Of a stretch of DNA of 64,000 nucleotides, positions 10,618 through 19,765 are shown piece after piece. The stretch covers positions 930,001 to 994,000 of the forward strand of contig NZ_AP022618.1 in assembly GCF_010731615.1 (NCBI RefSeq), in the 5' to 3' direction. The position numbers and the translations under genes are program-made. The first letter of the stretch is position 1. Each line of letters begins with the position of its first letter. The notes under the pieces are model-generated. The model ran no database searches. It saw nothing but the letters and a program-made list of their open reading frames with translations, and was not told where the DNA came from. Source of the stretch: Mycolicibacterium insubricum (GTDB lineage Bacteria > Actinomycetota > Actinomycetes > Mycobacteriales > Mycobacteriaceae).

Positions 10618-12175
10618 CGGATGCCACTCCGGGTACGGTCCGGGTCAACTCGGCACGGATGACCTTGCCGGACGCCGTCCGGGGGATCGCCTCGACGGTG
10701 ACGATCCTGGCCGGGCGCGCCATCGGCTCCGACTCGTCCCGGAAGCGCGCGGCGATTGCCTGCTTGAGGCGGCGGTCCCTGCCGTCGTCGACCGGATCGG
10801 CGGGCACCACCGCCAACCCGATCAGCGCACCGAACTCGGCGTCCGGGATCGCGAAACACGCCGCTTCGCGAACGCCGGTAACGGCTTCGGCGATCCGGTC
10901 CACCTCGTCGGGGGCGACGTTCACGCCGCCGGAGATGAACATCTCCGAGGCGCGGCCCCGGATGTAGAAGTACCCGTCGTCGCCCCGCTCCAGCAGATCG
11001 CCGGTGTTCACCCAACCGTCGACGAGGACCTCGGCGGTCTTGCCCGGATTGGCCCAGTACTCCAGCATGTTCGCCGGGGATTTGATCCAGAGCGTGCCCG
11101 TTTCGTCGATCCGGGTCAGCACACCGGGATACGGTCGTCCCACCGCACCGCCGGCGATCCGGTCGATGGATCCCTCGTGGGTGGGCAGACACAGTGCGGT
11201 ACAGCCGGTTTCGCTCAACCCGTAGACCTGTGCGGTACGCACGCCGGCCAGTTCGAGATGGTCGACGTCGACCGCGACCGCCCGGGATCCGCCGTAGCCG
11301 ACGAACCGCAACGACGGCGGCAACCCCGCGCCGGTGGACCGGAGTTCGGTGACCAGTCGGCCGATCAGGGTCGGGACCAGGCAGGTGGTGGTGACCCCGT
11401 GGGTCTGCAGGATGTCCAGCAGGGACGCGGTGTGCTCACCGCCGGTGATGCAGACACCGCCGTGCATCAGGCAGTTCAGGATCCACCACAGCCCGCCGAT
11501 GTGGGTCGCCGGCAACGGCGAATACGTGGTCTCCCCGGGCGCCCAGTCGATCCAGTCCAACCCTTCGGCCGCCAGGATGTCGGCGACGGCGTAGAAGGTG
11601 CGGTTCGGCAGCAGCACGGCCTTCGGTTCCCCGGTGGTGCCACTGGTGAAAATCATCGCCACCGGATCATCGGGTCCGGCCCCGTCGACGACGGCATCCG
11701 GCTGCGGTGCGGTATCGGTTGCCGCAGAGTCGATTCCGATGTCGATAACCGGTAGCGCGCGCAGCTTCTCGGGCAGTGCGCCGGCGGAGAGCCCGCTGCC
11801 CGGGGCGAACGCGATGGCCGACGGGGTGGTGATCTCGGCAAAACGATTGATGGTGGCCGGTGGCATCGCGCCGTCGACCATCACCGCGATGGCTCCGATG
11901 CGGGCGCAGGCCAGCACGGCCAGATAGGTTTCCGGCCCGCTGTCGGAGACGATGAGCAGCCGGTCGCCCGGGCCGGCCGACGCGTTCGCGAGATCCGCTG
12001 CAATCCGCTGCGTCAGCGGATCCAGCTGACCGTAGGACACAGTGCCGGTCCCGTCGCAGCGCCGCAGCGCGACCTCCCCGGGCCGGTTTGCGGCCTCGGC
12101 GGCGACGCGCTGCCACACGGTGCGACGTTCCGGCGGGGGCGCGACCTGGTCTGGGTCCGACCGGTACTCGGTCAT
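10610..12175 (-). CDS. fadD10: FadD10-like fatty acyl-AMP/acyl-ACP ligase
   Basis: A member of the ANL superfamily with 521 residues. The P-loop motif MIFTSGTTGEPKAVLLP is at about residue 172. VYGLSETGC, the tail motif GWVNTGDLLERGDDGYFYI and the C-terminal lysine loop RTASGKVIRAEL are all present. M. tuberculosis FadD10 (Rv0099) activates medium or long fatty acids and transfers them to the carrier protein Rv0100 rather than to CoA. The same partner follows directly here. Start ATG 12175 overlaps the stop of the upstream gene (ATGA). The assignment rests on the family motifs plus exact conservation of the Rv0096-Rv0101 gene order. Confidence 0.93.
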   Translation of the reverse strand: MTEYRSDPDQVAPPPERRTVWQRVAAEAANRPGEVALRRCDGTGTVSYGQLDPLTQRIAADLANASAGPGDRLLIVSDSGPETYLAVLACARIGAIAVMVDGAMPPATINRFAEITTPSAIAFAPGSGLSAGALPEKLRALPVIDIGIDSAATDTAPQPDAVVDGAGPDDPVAMIFTSGTTGEPKAVLLPNRTFYAVADILAAEGLDWIDWAPGETTYSPLPATHIGGLWWILNCLMHGGVCITGGEHTASLLDILQTHGVTTTCLVPTLIGRLVTELRSTGAGLPPSLRFVGYGGSRAVAVDVDHLELAGVRTAQVYGLSETGCTALCLPTHEGSIDRIAGGAVGRPYPGVLTRIDETGTLWIKSPANMLEYWANPGKTAEVLVDGWVNTGDLLERGDDGYFYIRGRASEMFISGGVNVAPDEVDRIAEAVTGVREAACFAIPDAEFGALIGLAVVPADPVDDGRDRRLKQAIAARFRDESEPMARPARIVTVEAIPRTASGKVIRAELTRTVPGVASGG

Positions 12176-12726
12176 GGGATGTTCAGCGCCGCGAGTTCGA
12201 CCTCGGCGGATGCGAATCCGCCATGCTCATCCCAGAATTCGATGGCGCACGGCACCTTCAGGTAGCGGAAGCGCCGTTGCACCACCTCGAAACCCGTGCA
12301 CAGCAGGCGGGCGGAGAACTGGTGGGCGTTGACCGGCCGCCGGAACCGGGCGGACATATTCTTGATCAGCATGCTGGGCAACTGGTGATCGAAGTAGTCC
12401 TCGATGGACCAGCCCCGGAATTCCGGGATCTGCTCGTTGAGGATCGGCGGTGCGAAAGCGCTGTAGGCGATCTGGTTGAAACAGATCGTCAGCTCGGCAG
12501 CGTTGAAATGGCCGGTGGAACGGATGTAGGCGGACTCGCCGATGGCGAAGGTGCCGACGGAGAACACCGTGGTCTCGGTCGCCTTGTAGTCGGCGTCGAG
12601 CAGATAGCGGCAACCCTTGTACGAATAGGGTTCCAGTACCCGGTCGAGAAGGTCGGCATCGATCGGCACCATGTCGGTGGTGTCGAGCTGGGCCTGTGCG
12701 ACAGGGCTGAGTTCTGTTGTGGTCAT
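12172..12726 (-). CDS. FcoT-like thioesterase-fold protein (Rv0098-like, ScoD/MmaD role)
   Basis: A protein of 184 residues, nearly identical in length to Rv0098 (FcoT, 183 residues). Recognisable stretches are RVLEPYSYKGCRYLLDADYK, STGHFNAAELTICFNQIAYS and VQRRFRYLKVPCAIEFWD, which fit the hot-dog fold. Rv0098 was described as a long-chain fatty acyl-CoA thioesterase. In the isonitrile lipopeptide pathway the equivalent protein joins glycine to an alpha,beta-unsaturated acyl-ACP to give the substrate of the oxygenase. Start ATG 12726 was chosen because it overlaps the oxygenase stop (ATGA) and gives the family length; the reading frame is open further upstream, but only across the oxygenase gene. 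Confidence 0.9.
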   Translation of the reverse strand: MTTTELSPVAQAQLDTTDMVPIDADLLDRVLEPYSYKGCRYLLDADYKATETTVFSVGTFAIGESAYIRSTGHFNAAELTICFNQIAYSAFAPPILNEQIPEFRGWSIEDYFDHQLPSMLIKNMSARFRRPVNAHQFSARLLCTGFEVVQRRFRYLKVPCAIEFWDEHGGFASAEVELAALNIP

Positions 12727-13592
12727 ACTGGGTATCCCGGGGTTTCGAGGCCGTCCAACATGGTCAGCCGGTGGGTGGTGAGGTTGCCCGACGCCGTGCC
12801 GTGCTTGGCCCGGTGCATCAGAACGCGGTTGTCCCACAGCACGATGTCGCCGACCTCGTAGTGTTGGGTGTGGATGAACGGGGAGGCGAAGTCCGGGTCG
12901 AGCTGGCCGGTGGCCTCCATCAGGCCGGCCAGGATGGCCGGGTCGAGGATGTTGCCGTCGGCGTCCTCGATCTTGTTGGTACCGGATGCGCAGATGTAGA
13001 GGATCTCCTGGCCGGTGTGCGGATGCCGGATCACCGTCGGCCAGGTCATCGGCGGGGTGGTGCGGCTGATCTCGTCCCACACCTCGCCGATCGGGCGGTA
13101 GACGTCGTCGGGCCGAATCTTGATGTGCCGCCGCGGATCGTGGGTGGCGAACGTTCCGCGCACAGGTTCGCGCCGGTCCGCCGGCAGCGATTCCCAGACC
13201 CTGTTGAGGTCGATGAAATAGGTGCCGCGGTCGCTGCCGGGCACGGTGAGGGGGACCACCATGGAGAACGCGAACGGTTGCGGCATGAACATGTAGTCGA
13301 TGTGCCAGAAGGCTCCGGTCTTGGGAACGCCCTGGCCCTGCTCGGTCGACGAGACGAAGATCTCCGGGAAGTCCCGGTGGTGGTAGATCGGCTCGTAGTA
13401 GGTGACGACTTCGCCGACGATGCGGCCCAGCTGGAGGAACTGAGCGGGGCTCGGGTGGACATCCTTGAGGACGATGAGCTTGTTGCGGTAGATCAGCTCG
13501 CGCAGCTCATCCCCGTCGAGGTCGGCGAGGCGGCCCGGGTCGATCCCGGTGACCCGGGCCCCCAGGCCTTCCCCTTTGACATTCAGTGGCAT
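12723..13592 (-). CDS. Isonitrile-forming Fe(II)/2-oxoglutarate oxygenase (Rv0097-like, ScoE/MmaE role)
   Basis: A TauD-family dioxygenase of 289 residues, the same size as Rv0097. The iron-binding triad is visible as His97 and Asp99 (FWHIDYMF) and His260 (LMHRAKHG); the TxxxHxxHR-like end TTHRLTML would anchor the co-substrate. Relatives ScoE and Rv0097 catalyse the two-step oxidative decarboxylation that turns the N-glycyl group of a beta-amino fatty acid into an isonitrile. This is the diagnostic enzyme of the cluster. The start ATG 13592 lies 34 bases after the PPE1 stop. The stop overlaps the FcoT-like start. Confidence 0.94.
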   Translation of the reverse strand: MPLNVKGEGLGARVTGIDPGRLADLDGDELRELIYRNKLIVLKDVHPSPAQFLQLGRIVGEVVTYYEPIYHHRDFPEIFVSSTEQGQGVPKTGAFWHIDYMFMPQPFAFSMVVPLTVPGSDRGTYFIDLNRVWESLPADRREPVRGTFATHDPRRHIKIRPDDVYRPIGEVWDEISRTTPPMTWPTVIRHPHTGQEILYICASGTNKIEDADGNILDPAILAGLMEATGQLDPDFASPFIHTQHYEVGDIVLWDNRVLMHRAKHGTASGNLTTHRLTMLDGLETPGYPV

Positions 13593-13626
13593 GGCTTTTG
13601 ACTCTTTCCTTCGGCTTCTCGGCTTT

Positions 13627-15096
13627 TCAGTCGTTCGCCGGGGCCGGTTGGTTCCCGGAGACGGTGACCTCGGCGGCGGCGGACCAGCTCGACGGCAGCA
13701 ACGGCGCCGACGAGGTCGCGCCCTCCGACGGCATTCGGGTCAGGCCGCCCGCTGCCATGGCCGCGGCACTCTCGGATCGGGAGGCTCCGAGGCGACCGGC
13801 CCCCGTTGCGCCGGCGGTGGCACCCGGCCGGGGCCGGGTGAGGACGGTGACTCCCGGATCGCCGGCATCGGCGGTGCCGTCGACGAATTCGTAGCGATAG
13901 TCGTGCAAACCGGCCTTGGTAGCAGCTTTCCGGCGCGTGCGCTTTCGGGCGTGCAACGCGATGCTGGCCGCGGCGGTGGCCACTACCTCCACCGGTACCT
14001 CGGCCACCGAACCCGTTCCGGTCTTCGGCCCGGCGGTCTCTGCGGGCGGGTCGACGTTGTGGACCGCATAGATGACGCCGCTCGGCGTCGCGGCCGCGGG
14101 CCCACTCGCCGGGGTCGTCGACGCTGCGGTAGCCGAGCCACCGGACGGCGGAACTCCCGCGGAGGCCCCGCCGGTTGCGGTCAAGGCGGCGGGCATCGGG
14201 GCCGAATCCTGACGCCGGGCCGGGGAATCCTGCTGGTCGGCCCGGATATCGGACGGCATCCCCGGCGCGGGGATCTTCGTCAGTAGAGCCAGCGCGCTCA
14301 GTGCGCTCAGGGCACTGAGCGCCGGAGCGAAGAAGGGCGTCAACAACAGGGCGTACGACGCGTAATAGGGGTACCAGAGTACGTCGTAGGCCAGCAGCGC
14401 GATCCCGGCGAGAATGATGGCGGTCCCCGGGTCGAGGCCCAGGCCCTGGAAGTAGTTCAGGAAATGCCCGTAAGGGTCGGTGATGAAATCACCGATGTCG
14501 CCGAGCGCCTGGCTGATCCGGCCCGGCAGATCCTGCAGCCCGCTGGTCTCGCCGCCGGCGGCGAGGATCTGCGGGGCCGGCGTGGTCGGTGGTGTGGCCG
14601 CCGTCGTGGTGTCGGCGGCGGCCTGGTAGGCCGACATCGTCACGGCGGCCTGGATCCACATGCGGGCGTAGTCGGCCTCGTTGAGGGCGATCGGAATCAG
14701 GTTGATGCCGAGAAAGTTGGTCGCGACAAGCACCCCGTGCACGACATGGTTGGCGGCGAGTTCGGCCAGCGACGGCATGGTGGCCAACGCGACGGTGTAG
14801 GCCGTGGCCGTGGTCTCCAACTGGGTGGCGGTAACGGCGGCGTTGGCGGCGGCCTGCTCCAGCCAGGCCAGGTAGGGGCCGTGCGCGGCGGTGTACTCGG
14901 CGGCACTGGGCCCGTGCCAGGCGGTGCCGGCCACCTCGGCCAGGACGGCGACCAACTCGCCGGCAACGGCACTGTATTCGGCGCTCAGCGACGTCCACTG
15001 GGCGGCCGAGGCCAGCATCGGCCCCGGCCCCGGGCCGGCGCTCAACAATGCCGAATGGACCTCGGGTGGCGACGCCATCCAGATCGGGGCGGACAA
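13627..15096 (-). CDS. PPE1: PPE family protein, PPE1 orthologue, first gene of the isonitrile lipopeptide operon
   Basis: A protein of 489 residues. The N-terminal PPE domain (about 1-170) begins APIWMASPPEVHSALLSAG and has WHGPSAAEYTAAHGPYLAWL and [17 protein letters not shown]. The middle part (YPYYASYALLLTPFFAPALS, then ALSALSAL) and the end (HDYRYEFVDGTADA) resemble PPE1 (Rv0096), which also heads the cluster in M. tuberculosis. PPE proteins are type VII substrates of the outer cell envelope; a role in uptake or release of the lipopeptide is plausible but unproven. The start used is TTG 15096, because the ESX-3 PPE4 in this window has the same extra N-terminal residues ([14 protein letters not shown]); ATG 15078 is the alternative. 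Which ESX system exports it is unknown; ESX-3 is next door. Confidence 0.9.
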   Translation of the reverse strand: MSAPIWMASPPEVHSALLSAGPGPGPMLASAAQWTSLSAEYSAVAGELVAVLAEVAGTAWHGPSAAEYTAAHGPYLAWLEQAAANAAVTATQLETTATAYTVALATMPSLAELAANHVVHGVLVATNFLGINLIPIALNEADYARMWIQAAVTMSAYQAAADTTTAATPPTTPAPQILAAGGETSGLQDLPGRISQALGDIGDFITDPYGHFLNYFQGLGLDPGTAIILAGIALLAYDVLWYPYYASYALLLTPFFAPALSALSALSALALLTKIPAPGMPSDIRADQQDSPARRQDSAPMPAALTATGGASAGVPPSGGSATAASTTPASGPAAATPSGVIYAVHNVDPPAETAGPKTGTGSVAEVPVEVVATAAASIALHARKRTRRKAATKAGLHDYRYEFVDGTADAGDPGVTVLTRPRPGATAGATGAGRLGASRSESAAAMAAGGLTRMPSEGATSSAPLLPSSWSAAAEVTVSGNQPAPAND

Positions 15097-15226
15097 GGCT
15101 GCTTTTTCTCCTCACGCATGCGGTGAGCAGGAGATCGGACGGGCTGTGTCCCTCTGGGCCTCACCGTTGTTCTAGTCGTGCGCGGCCCGCAGTTGGTTCC
15201 CGGGAACGCGGCGTAGCGTCGTGGTC

Positions 15227-16123
15227 ATGCGAACCGAAGGCGACTCCTGGGACATCACCACCAGCGTCGGCGCGACGGCCCTGCTGGTCGCGGCCGCCCG
15301 CGCGCTGGAGGCGCAACGGCCGCAGCCGCTGGCCGTCGACAAGTTCGCCGCGGTGTTCTGCCGCGCCGCCGGCGGGGACTGGGCGGCCGTCGTGGACGGT
15401 GAGTCCACCGACTCGCCGCTGAGCACCGCCGACTTCGGCACGGCGTTCGTCGCCTTCCAGGGGGCGCGTACCCGCTACTTCGACGCCTACTTCGCCGCCG
15501 CCGCCGACGCCGGGGTCCGCCAGGTGGTGATCCTGGCCGCCGGCCTGGACTCTCGCGCGTTCCGGCTGGACTGGCCCGACGGCACCGTGGTCTACGAACT
15601 CGACCTGCCCCGGGTGCTGGCCTTCAAGGACCAAGCGCTGGCCGGTGTCGGTGCGACGCCCAAGGCACGCCGGGTGGAGATCGCCGTCGACCTGCGCGAC
15701 GACTGGCCCGCCGAACTGCGGGCCAACGGCTTCGACCCGGACGAACCGGCGGCCTTCATCGTCGAGGGTCTGATGATCTACCTGACCGCCGAGGCCCAGC
15801 ACCGGTTGTGCGAGGGCATCGACGCGCTGGCCGCGCCGGGCAGCTGGGTCGGCATCGAGGACGGCGAACCGATACCGGAAGAGGACCTCGCCGCGGCGCG
15901 GGCCGCCGGCGACCAGGCCGCCGCGGGTGGCACCGACTTCTTCAACCTGATCTACAACGAACAGCACGAGCCGTCCCAGGACTGGTTCGGCGCCCGCGGT
16001 TGGACCGCCGAGGCCACCCCGCTGGCCGGTTACCTCGACGAACTCGGCCGAGGGGTGGAACCCGACTCCGACGGCGGCCAGATGGTGGCCCGGAACACTC
16101 TGGTCATCGCCCGGAAGGCCTGA
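15227..16123 (+). CDS. SAM-dependent methyltransferase, mycobacterial TIGR00027 family (Rv0281-like)
   Basis: A putative O-methyltransferase of 298 residues. The start [19 protein letters not shown] and the SAM-binding motif [16 protein letters not shown], followed by [14 protein letters not shown], match Rv0281 closely over the full length. The substrate is unknown for the family. In M. tuberculosis Rv0281 also sits immediately before eccA3 (Rv0282), so this gene marks the conserved left edge of the ESX-3 block. It is divergent from PPE1, with 130 bases between the two starts, and is separated from eccA3 by a 265-base regulatory region. Confidence 0.92.
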   Translation: MRTEGDSWDITTSVGATALLVAAARALEAQRPQPLAVDKFAAVFCRAAGGDWAAVVDGESTDSPLSTADFGTAFVAFQGARTRYFDAYFAAAADAGVRQVVILAAGLDSRAFRLDWPDGTVVYELDLPRVLAFKDQALAGVGATPKARRVEIAVDLRDDWPAELRANGFDPDEPAAFIVEGLMIYLTAEAQHRLCEGIDALAAPGSWVGIEDGEPIPEEDLAAARAAGDQAAAGGTDFFNLIYNEQHEPSQDWFGARGWTAEATPLAGYLDELGRGVEPDSDGGQMVARNTLVIARKA

Positions 16124-16130
16124 GCACCGG

Positions 16131-16157
16131 CCTTATTGGGAATGATTTCCAATAAGG
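16131..16157. promoter_or_regulatory. Zur-like operator upstream of ESX-3
   Basis: A palindrome with nine-base arms CCTTATTGG/CCAATAAGG around a nine-base centre. Its core TGGGAATGATTTCCA (16137-16151) differs from the idealised mycobacterial Zur box TGAAAATGATTTTCA at three of 15 positions, and the changes keep the symmetry. Zur (FurB) represses ESX-3 under zinc sufficiency in M. tuberculosis. The site starts eight bases after the methyltransferase stop, so it could also form an RNA hairpin, but no run of T follows. Confidence 0.65.
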
Positions 16158-16294
16158 CGTGATTTTCGCTAGCCTGGCAGCGCGCGCAGCGTCGGTTGCG
16201 GGCGCGGAACGGCCGGGGAACCGGCAGGCCGATTCGTCCGACCATATGTGCGCAGGCTCACGCCGGGTGGCCGAGGGACCACTACCACTCGACG

Positions 16295-16315
16295 GTTAGC
16301 TTATGCAATGCTAAC
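16295..16315. promoter_or_regulatory. IdeR-like iron box 1 upstream of eccA3
   Basis: GTTAGC and GCTAAC form six-base arms around nine bases. The inner 19-mer TTAGCTTATGCAATGCTAA agrees at 14 of 19 positions with the IdeR consensus TTAGGTTAGGCTAACCTAA, counted by hand. IdeR represses ESX-3 under iron sufficiency in several mycobacteria. It is about 75 bases before the eccA3 start. Confidence 0.55.
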
Positions 16316-16329
16316 TTTCGAAAGTTAGC
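16310..16329. promoter_or_regulatory. Perfect 20-bp palindrome between the two iron boxes
   Basis: GCTAACTTTCGAAAGTTAGC is its own reverse complement and overlaps both IdeR-like boxes. It could be a further operator half-arrangement for IdeR or a site for a different dimeric regulator. Confidence 0.5.
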
Positions 16330-16343
16330 TTAGGCATATCTAG
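16324..16343. promoter_or_regulatory. IdeR-like iron box 2 upstream of eccA3
   Basis: TTAGCTTAGGCATATCTAG (16325-16343) matches the IdeR consensus at 14 of 19 positions. GTTAGCTTA plus four following bases repeats the first box 29 bases later with one change. Two sites on nearly the same face of the helix would suit co-operative binding of IdeR dimers. Confidence 0.5.
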
Positions 16344-16388
16344 GTGAAGGGGTTGGTGGGCGCGCGCAGCGGGCCCACACGGGTAGTC

Positions 16389-18230
16389 ATGACAAACGGC
16401 AGTGACATCGGATCGGTGCGCGAGGCGCGCGCCGACGCCGACGTGGTCAGCAGGTTCGCCACCTGCTGCAAGGCGCTGGGCCTGACGGTGTACGACCGCC
16501 GCCGCCCGGCCGACCTGAATGCGGCCCGCACCGGGTTCGCCGCACTCACCCGGATCGCGCACGAGCAGTGCGACGCCTGGGTGGGACTGGCCGCCGCCGG
16601 TGACCGCTCGCCGGGTGTACTGGCCGCCGCGTCCCGCACCGGTGCCACCGCGGGTGTGCTGTGCCGCCGCGCCGAACTGGCCCCGCGGGCACTGAACTTC
16701 CGCTACGACACCGGGCTCTACCTGGAATTCACCGCCGCCACCCCGGACGAGTACGACCTCGCCTACGCCGCCTCGCTGGCCCGCACCGGGGATTTCGCCG
16801 CCGCCGACGCGTTGGCGACCGAAGTGCTCGGCCGCCGACCGGACTCGCCCGAGGCCCGCTGGGTGCTCGCCGCCATCCACTACCGCGCCAAGCGCTGGGC
16901 CGACGTCGTCCGGCTGTTGACCCCGCTGGTCAACGACGACCGCTGCGACGAGACGTTCGCGCACGCCGCCCGGATGGCACTGGGCACCGCCCTGGCCCGC
17001 CTCGGCATGTTCGCCCCGGCGCTGTCGCTGCTGGAGGAACCCGCCGGACCGGTCGCCGTCGCCGCGGTCGACGGAGCGCTGGCCAAGGGCCTGGTGCTGC
17101 GCGCCCACGGCGAGGAGGCCGAAGCCGCCGAGGTGCTGCAGGACCTCTACGCCGCGCACCCGGAGAACACCGAGGTGGAGGCCGCGCTGTCGGACCCCAC
17201 CTACCTCGTCGTCACCACCACCGCCGCGCGCATCGACGCCCGCACCGACCCCTGGGATGCCGAAACCGAGCCCGACGAGGCCGATTTCATCGACCCCGAC
17301 GCGCACGAGCGCAAGGCAAAGCTGCTGGCCGAGGCCGAGCAGGAACTGGATCAGTTCATCGGCCTGGAGGAGGTCAAGACCCAGGTGGCCCGGCTCAAGA
17401 GCTCGGTCGCCATGGGCCTGCTGCGCCAGGAGCGCGGCCTGGCCGTCGCCCAGCGCAGCCACCACCTGGTGTTCGCCGGCCCGCCCGGCACCGGTAAGAC
17501 CACCATCGCCCGCGTGGTCGCCAAGATCTACTGCGGTCTGGGGCTGCTGAAGAAGGAGAACGTCAAGGAGGTCCACCGGGCCGACCTGATCGGGCAGCAC
17601 ATCGGTGAGACCGAGGCCAAGACCAACGCCATCATCGACAGCGCCCTGGACGGCGTGCTGTTCCTCGATGAGGCCTACGCCCTGGTCGCCACCGGCGCCA
17701 AGAACGACTTCGGCCTGGTCGCCATCGACACCCTGCTGGCCCGGATGGAAAACGACCGCGACCGCCTGGTCGTCATCATCGCCGGCTACCGCGCCGACCT
17801 GGACCGCTTCCTGGACGCCAACGAGGGTCTGCGGTCCCGTTTCACCCGCAGCATCGAGTTCCCGTCGTACACCTCCGAGGAACTCGTCGAGATCGCCAAT
17901 GCCATGGCGCGCCAACGCGACAGCCTGTTCGAGCAGGCGGCGCTGGACGACCTCGGCACCCTGTTCGCGCAGCTGGCGGCCTCCACCTCGCCGGACGCCA
18001 ACGGCATCGACCGACGCAGCCTGGACATCGCCGGTAACGGCCGGTTCGTCCGCAACGTCGTCGAGCGCTCCGAGGAGGAGCGCGAATACCGGCTGGATCA
18101 CTCCGAACTGGCCGGCACCCATGACTTCAGCGACGAGGCCCTGATGACCATCACCGACGACGATGTCCGCAGCTCCGTCGTGCCGCTGCTGCGCGGCCTC
18201 GGGCTCGCCGTGCCGGAGCAGGTCCGATGA
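16389..18230 (+). CDS. eccA3: ESX-3 AAA+ ATPase EccA3
   Basis: A cytosolic chaperone-like ATPase of 613 residues. The N-terminal half (to about 300) is a TPR-like helical domain. The C-terminal CbxX/CfxQ-type AAA+ domain has Walker A GPPGTGKTT (about 364-372), Walker B VLFLDEA (about 423-429) and the arginine-finger region FLDANEGLRSRFTRSIEF. EccA proteins are thought to release EspG from PE-PPE substrates or otherwise prepare substrates. Start ATG 16389 gives MTNGSDIGS; an upstream in-frame ATG at 16344 would leave only one base after the second iron box and is less likely. The stop overlaps the eccB3 start (ATGA). Confidence 0.97.
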   Translation: MTNGSDIGSVREARADADVVSRFATCCKALGLTVYDRRRPADLNAARTGFAALTRIAHEQCDAWVGLAAAGDRSPGVLAAASRTGATAGVLCRRAELAPRALNFRYDTGLYLEFTAATPDEYDLAYAASLARTGDFAAADALATEVLGRRPDSPEARWVLAAIHYRAKRWADVVRLLTPLVNDDRCDETFAHAARMALGTALARLGMFAPALSLLEEPAGPVAVAAVDGALAKGLVLRAHGEEAEAAEVLQDLYAAHPENTEVEAALSDPTYLVVTTTAARIDARTDPWDAETEPDEADFIDPDAHERKAKLLAEAEQELDQFIGLEEVKTQVARLKSSVAMGLLRQERGLAVAQRSHHLVFAGPPGTGKTTIARVVAKIYCGLGLLKKENVKEVHRADLIGQHIGETEAKTNAIIDSALDGVLFLDEAYALVATGAKNDFGLVAIDTLLARMENDRDRLVVIIAGYRADLDRFLDANEGLRSRFTRSIEFPSYTSEELVEIANAMARQRDSLFEQAALDDLGTLFAQLAASTSPDANGIDRRSLDIAGNGRFVRNVVERSEEEREYRLDHSELAGTHDFSDEALMTITDDDVRSSVVPLLRGLGLAVPEQVR

Positions 18231-19765
18231 GCAACGCCGGCCACGAGGACGAGCGCCGCGGGTTCAGCTCGCGCACCCCGGACAACAACAACCCCGACCG
18301 GGTCCGCTACCGCCGCGGCTTCGTCACCAAGCATCAGGTGACCGGCTGGCGGTTCGTCATGCGCCGGCTGTCCGCCGGTGTGGCCATGCACGACGCCCGG
18401 ATGCTGGTCGATCCGCTGCGCAGCCAGTCCCGCGCGCTGACCACCGGCGTGCTGGCCGTCGTCGCCGCTGTCATCGGCTGCTTCATCTTCTCGCTGATCC
18501 GCCCCGGCGGGGACGCCGGCACCGACGTCGTGCTCGCCGACCGGGCCAGCTCGGCGCTCTACGTCCGGGTCAACGACCAGCTGCACCCGGTGCTCAACCT
18601 GGCCTCGGCCCGGCTGATCGCCGGCAAACCGGTCAGCCCCAAGGCCGTCAACGCCCGCCAGCTCGACAAGTTCGGCCGCGGTCCGCTGATCGGCATCCCC
18701 GGCGCCCCCGAGCGCATGGTCGCCAACACCGCGACCGACGCCGACTGGACGGTCTGCGAGGGCACCCCGGCCGCCGGTGCGGCCGCCGGCGTCAGCCTGA
18801 TCGCCGGCCCCCCGGCCACCGACGGCGAACGGGCCCGGGCACTGCCCGGTGACCGCGCCGTGCTGGTCGACGGCCCCGGCGGCAGCTGGCTGCTGTGGAA
18901 CGGCCGGCGCAGCGCCATCGACGTCAACGACCGCGCGGTCACCGGTGCGCTCGGCTGGGGCAACCAGCCTCCGCAGTCGCGGCCCATCTCCTCGGCCCTG
19001 TTCAACGCGGTGCCCGAGGGACCCGCGCTGCGGGCCCCCGCCATCGCGGGCGCCGGCACCCCGGCCGGCTACCCGGTGGGCGCACCCGTCGGTTCGGTGG
19101 TGGCCGCCTACGGATCCGGCGACGCACTGGACTACTACGCGGTGCTGAACGACGGGCTGCAGCCGATCTCCGGTGTGCTGGCCGCGATCCTGCGCAACAC
19201 CGATTCGCACGGGCTGACCCAGCCGCCGCGGCTGAGCGCCGACCAGATCGCCACGCTGCCGGTGTCGCATCAGCTGGACACCGCCGCCTACCCGGACCGG
19301 GAACTGCGGGTCGTCGAACCCGCCCAGGCGCCGATCACCTGCCTGCAGTGGGTCAAGCCCGAGGGCGCGGCGACCTCCAGCGCCGGGCTGCTGTCCGGTG
19401 CGGTGCTCCCGGTGACCGACGTGAACCGCACGGTCCGGCTGGTCAACGCGCCCGCCGCCCGGGCGGCGATCACCCCCGGCTACGGCTACCTGGTGCAGAC
19501 GGTCGGCAACGACGCCGCCGCACCCGCCGCCGGATCACTGTTCTGGGTGTCCGACACCGGCGTGCGTTACGGCATCGAGGGCGGTACCGGTCGCAACGAC
19601 GGCCCCGTCAAGACCGCCGCCGCCCTGGGCCTGGACGGCCCGGCGCTGCCGATGCCGTGGTCGATCCTGTCGCTGCTGTCGGCCGGCCCCGCGCTGTCGC
19701 AGGCCGATGCCCTGACCGCGGCCGACTTCACCGCCCCCGCGCCGAACCCGACGGAGAACCGATGA
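18227..19765 (+). CDS. eccB3: ESX-3 core membrane component EccB3
   Basis: A protein of 512 residues with a short cytoplasmic N-terminus, one membrane helix at about residues 66-88 ([17 protein letters not shown]) and a large periplasmic domain with repeats typical of EccB ([20 protein letters not shown], then [12 protein letters not shown]). EccB joins EccC, EccD and EccE in the inner-membrane complex. The start overlaps the eccA3 stop by four bases and the stop overlaps the eccC3 start, so the membrane-complex genes are translationally coupled. Confidence 0.97.
   Translation: MSNAGHEDERRGFSSRTPDNNNPDRVRYRRGFVTKHQVTGWRFVMRRLSAGVAMHDARMLVDPLRSQSRALTTGVLAVVAAVIGCFIFSLIRPGGDAGTDVVLADRASSALYVRVNDQLHPVLNLASARLIAGKPVSPKAVNARQLDKFGRGPLIGIPGAPERMVANTATDADWTVCEGTPAAGAAAGVSLIAGPPATDGERARALPGDRAVLVDGPGGSWLLWNGRRSAIDVNDRAVTGALGWGNQPPQSRPISSALFNAVPEGPALRAPAIAGAGTPAGYPVGAPVGSVVAAYGSGDALDYYAVLNDGLQPISGVLAAILRNTDSHGLTQPPRLSADQIATLPVSHQLDTAAYPDRELRVVEPAQAPITCLQWVKPEGAATSSAGLLSGAVLPVTDVNRTVRLVNAPAARAAITPGYGYLVQTVGNDAAAPAAGSLFWVSDTGVRYGIEGGTGRNDGPVKTAAALGLDGPALPMPWSILSLLSAGPALSQADALTAADFTAPAPNPTENR

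Noticed and set aside
15097-15226. A Zur or IdeR site in the PPE1-methyltransferase intergenic region
   Set aside because: I found no stretch with convincing similarity to either consensus, so metal control of the lipopeptide operon is not supported by a visible site there.
16131-16157. The palindrome after the methyltransferase as a transcription terminator
   Set aside because: The stem is AT-containing with a nine-base loop and no T-run, and its core fits the Zur box much better; a terminator role cannot be excluded.
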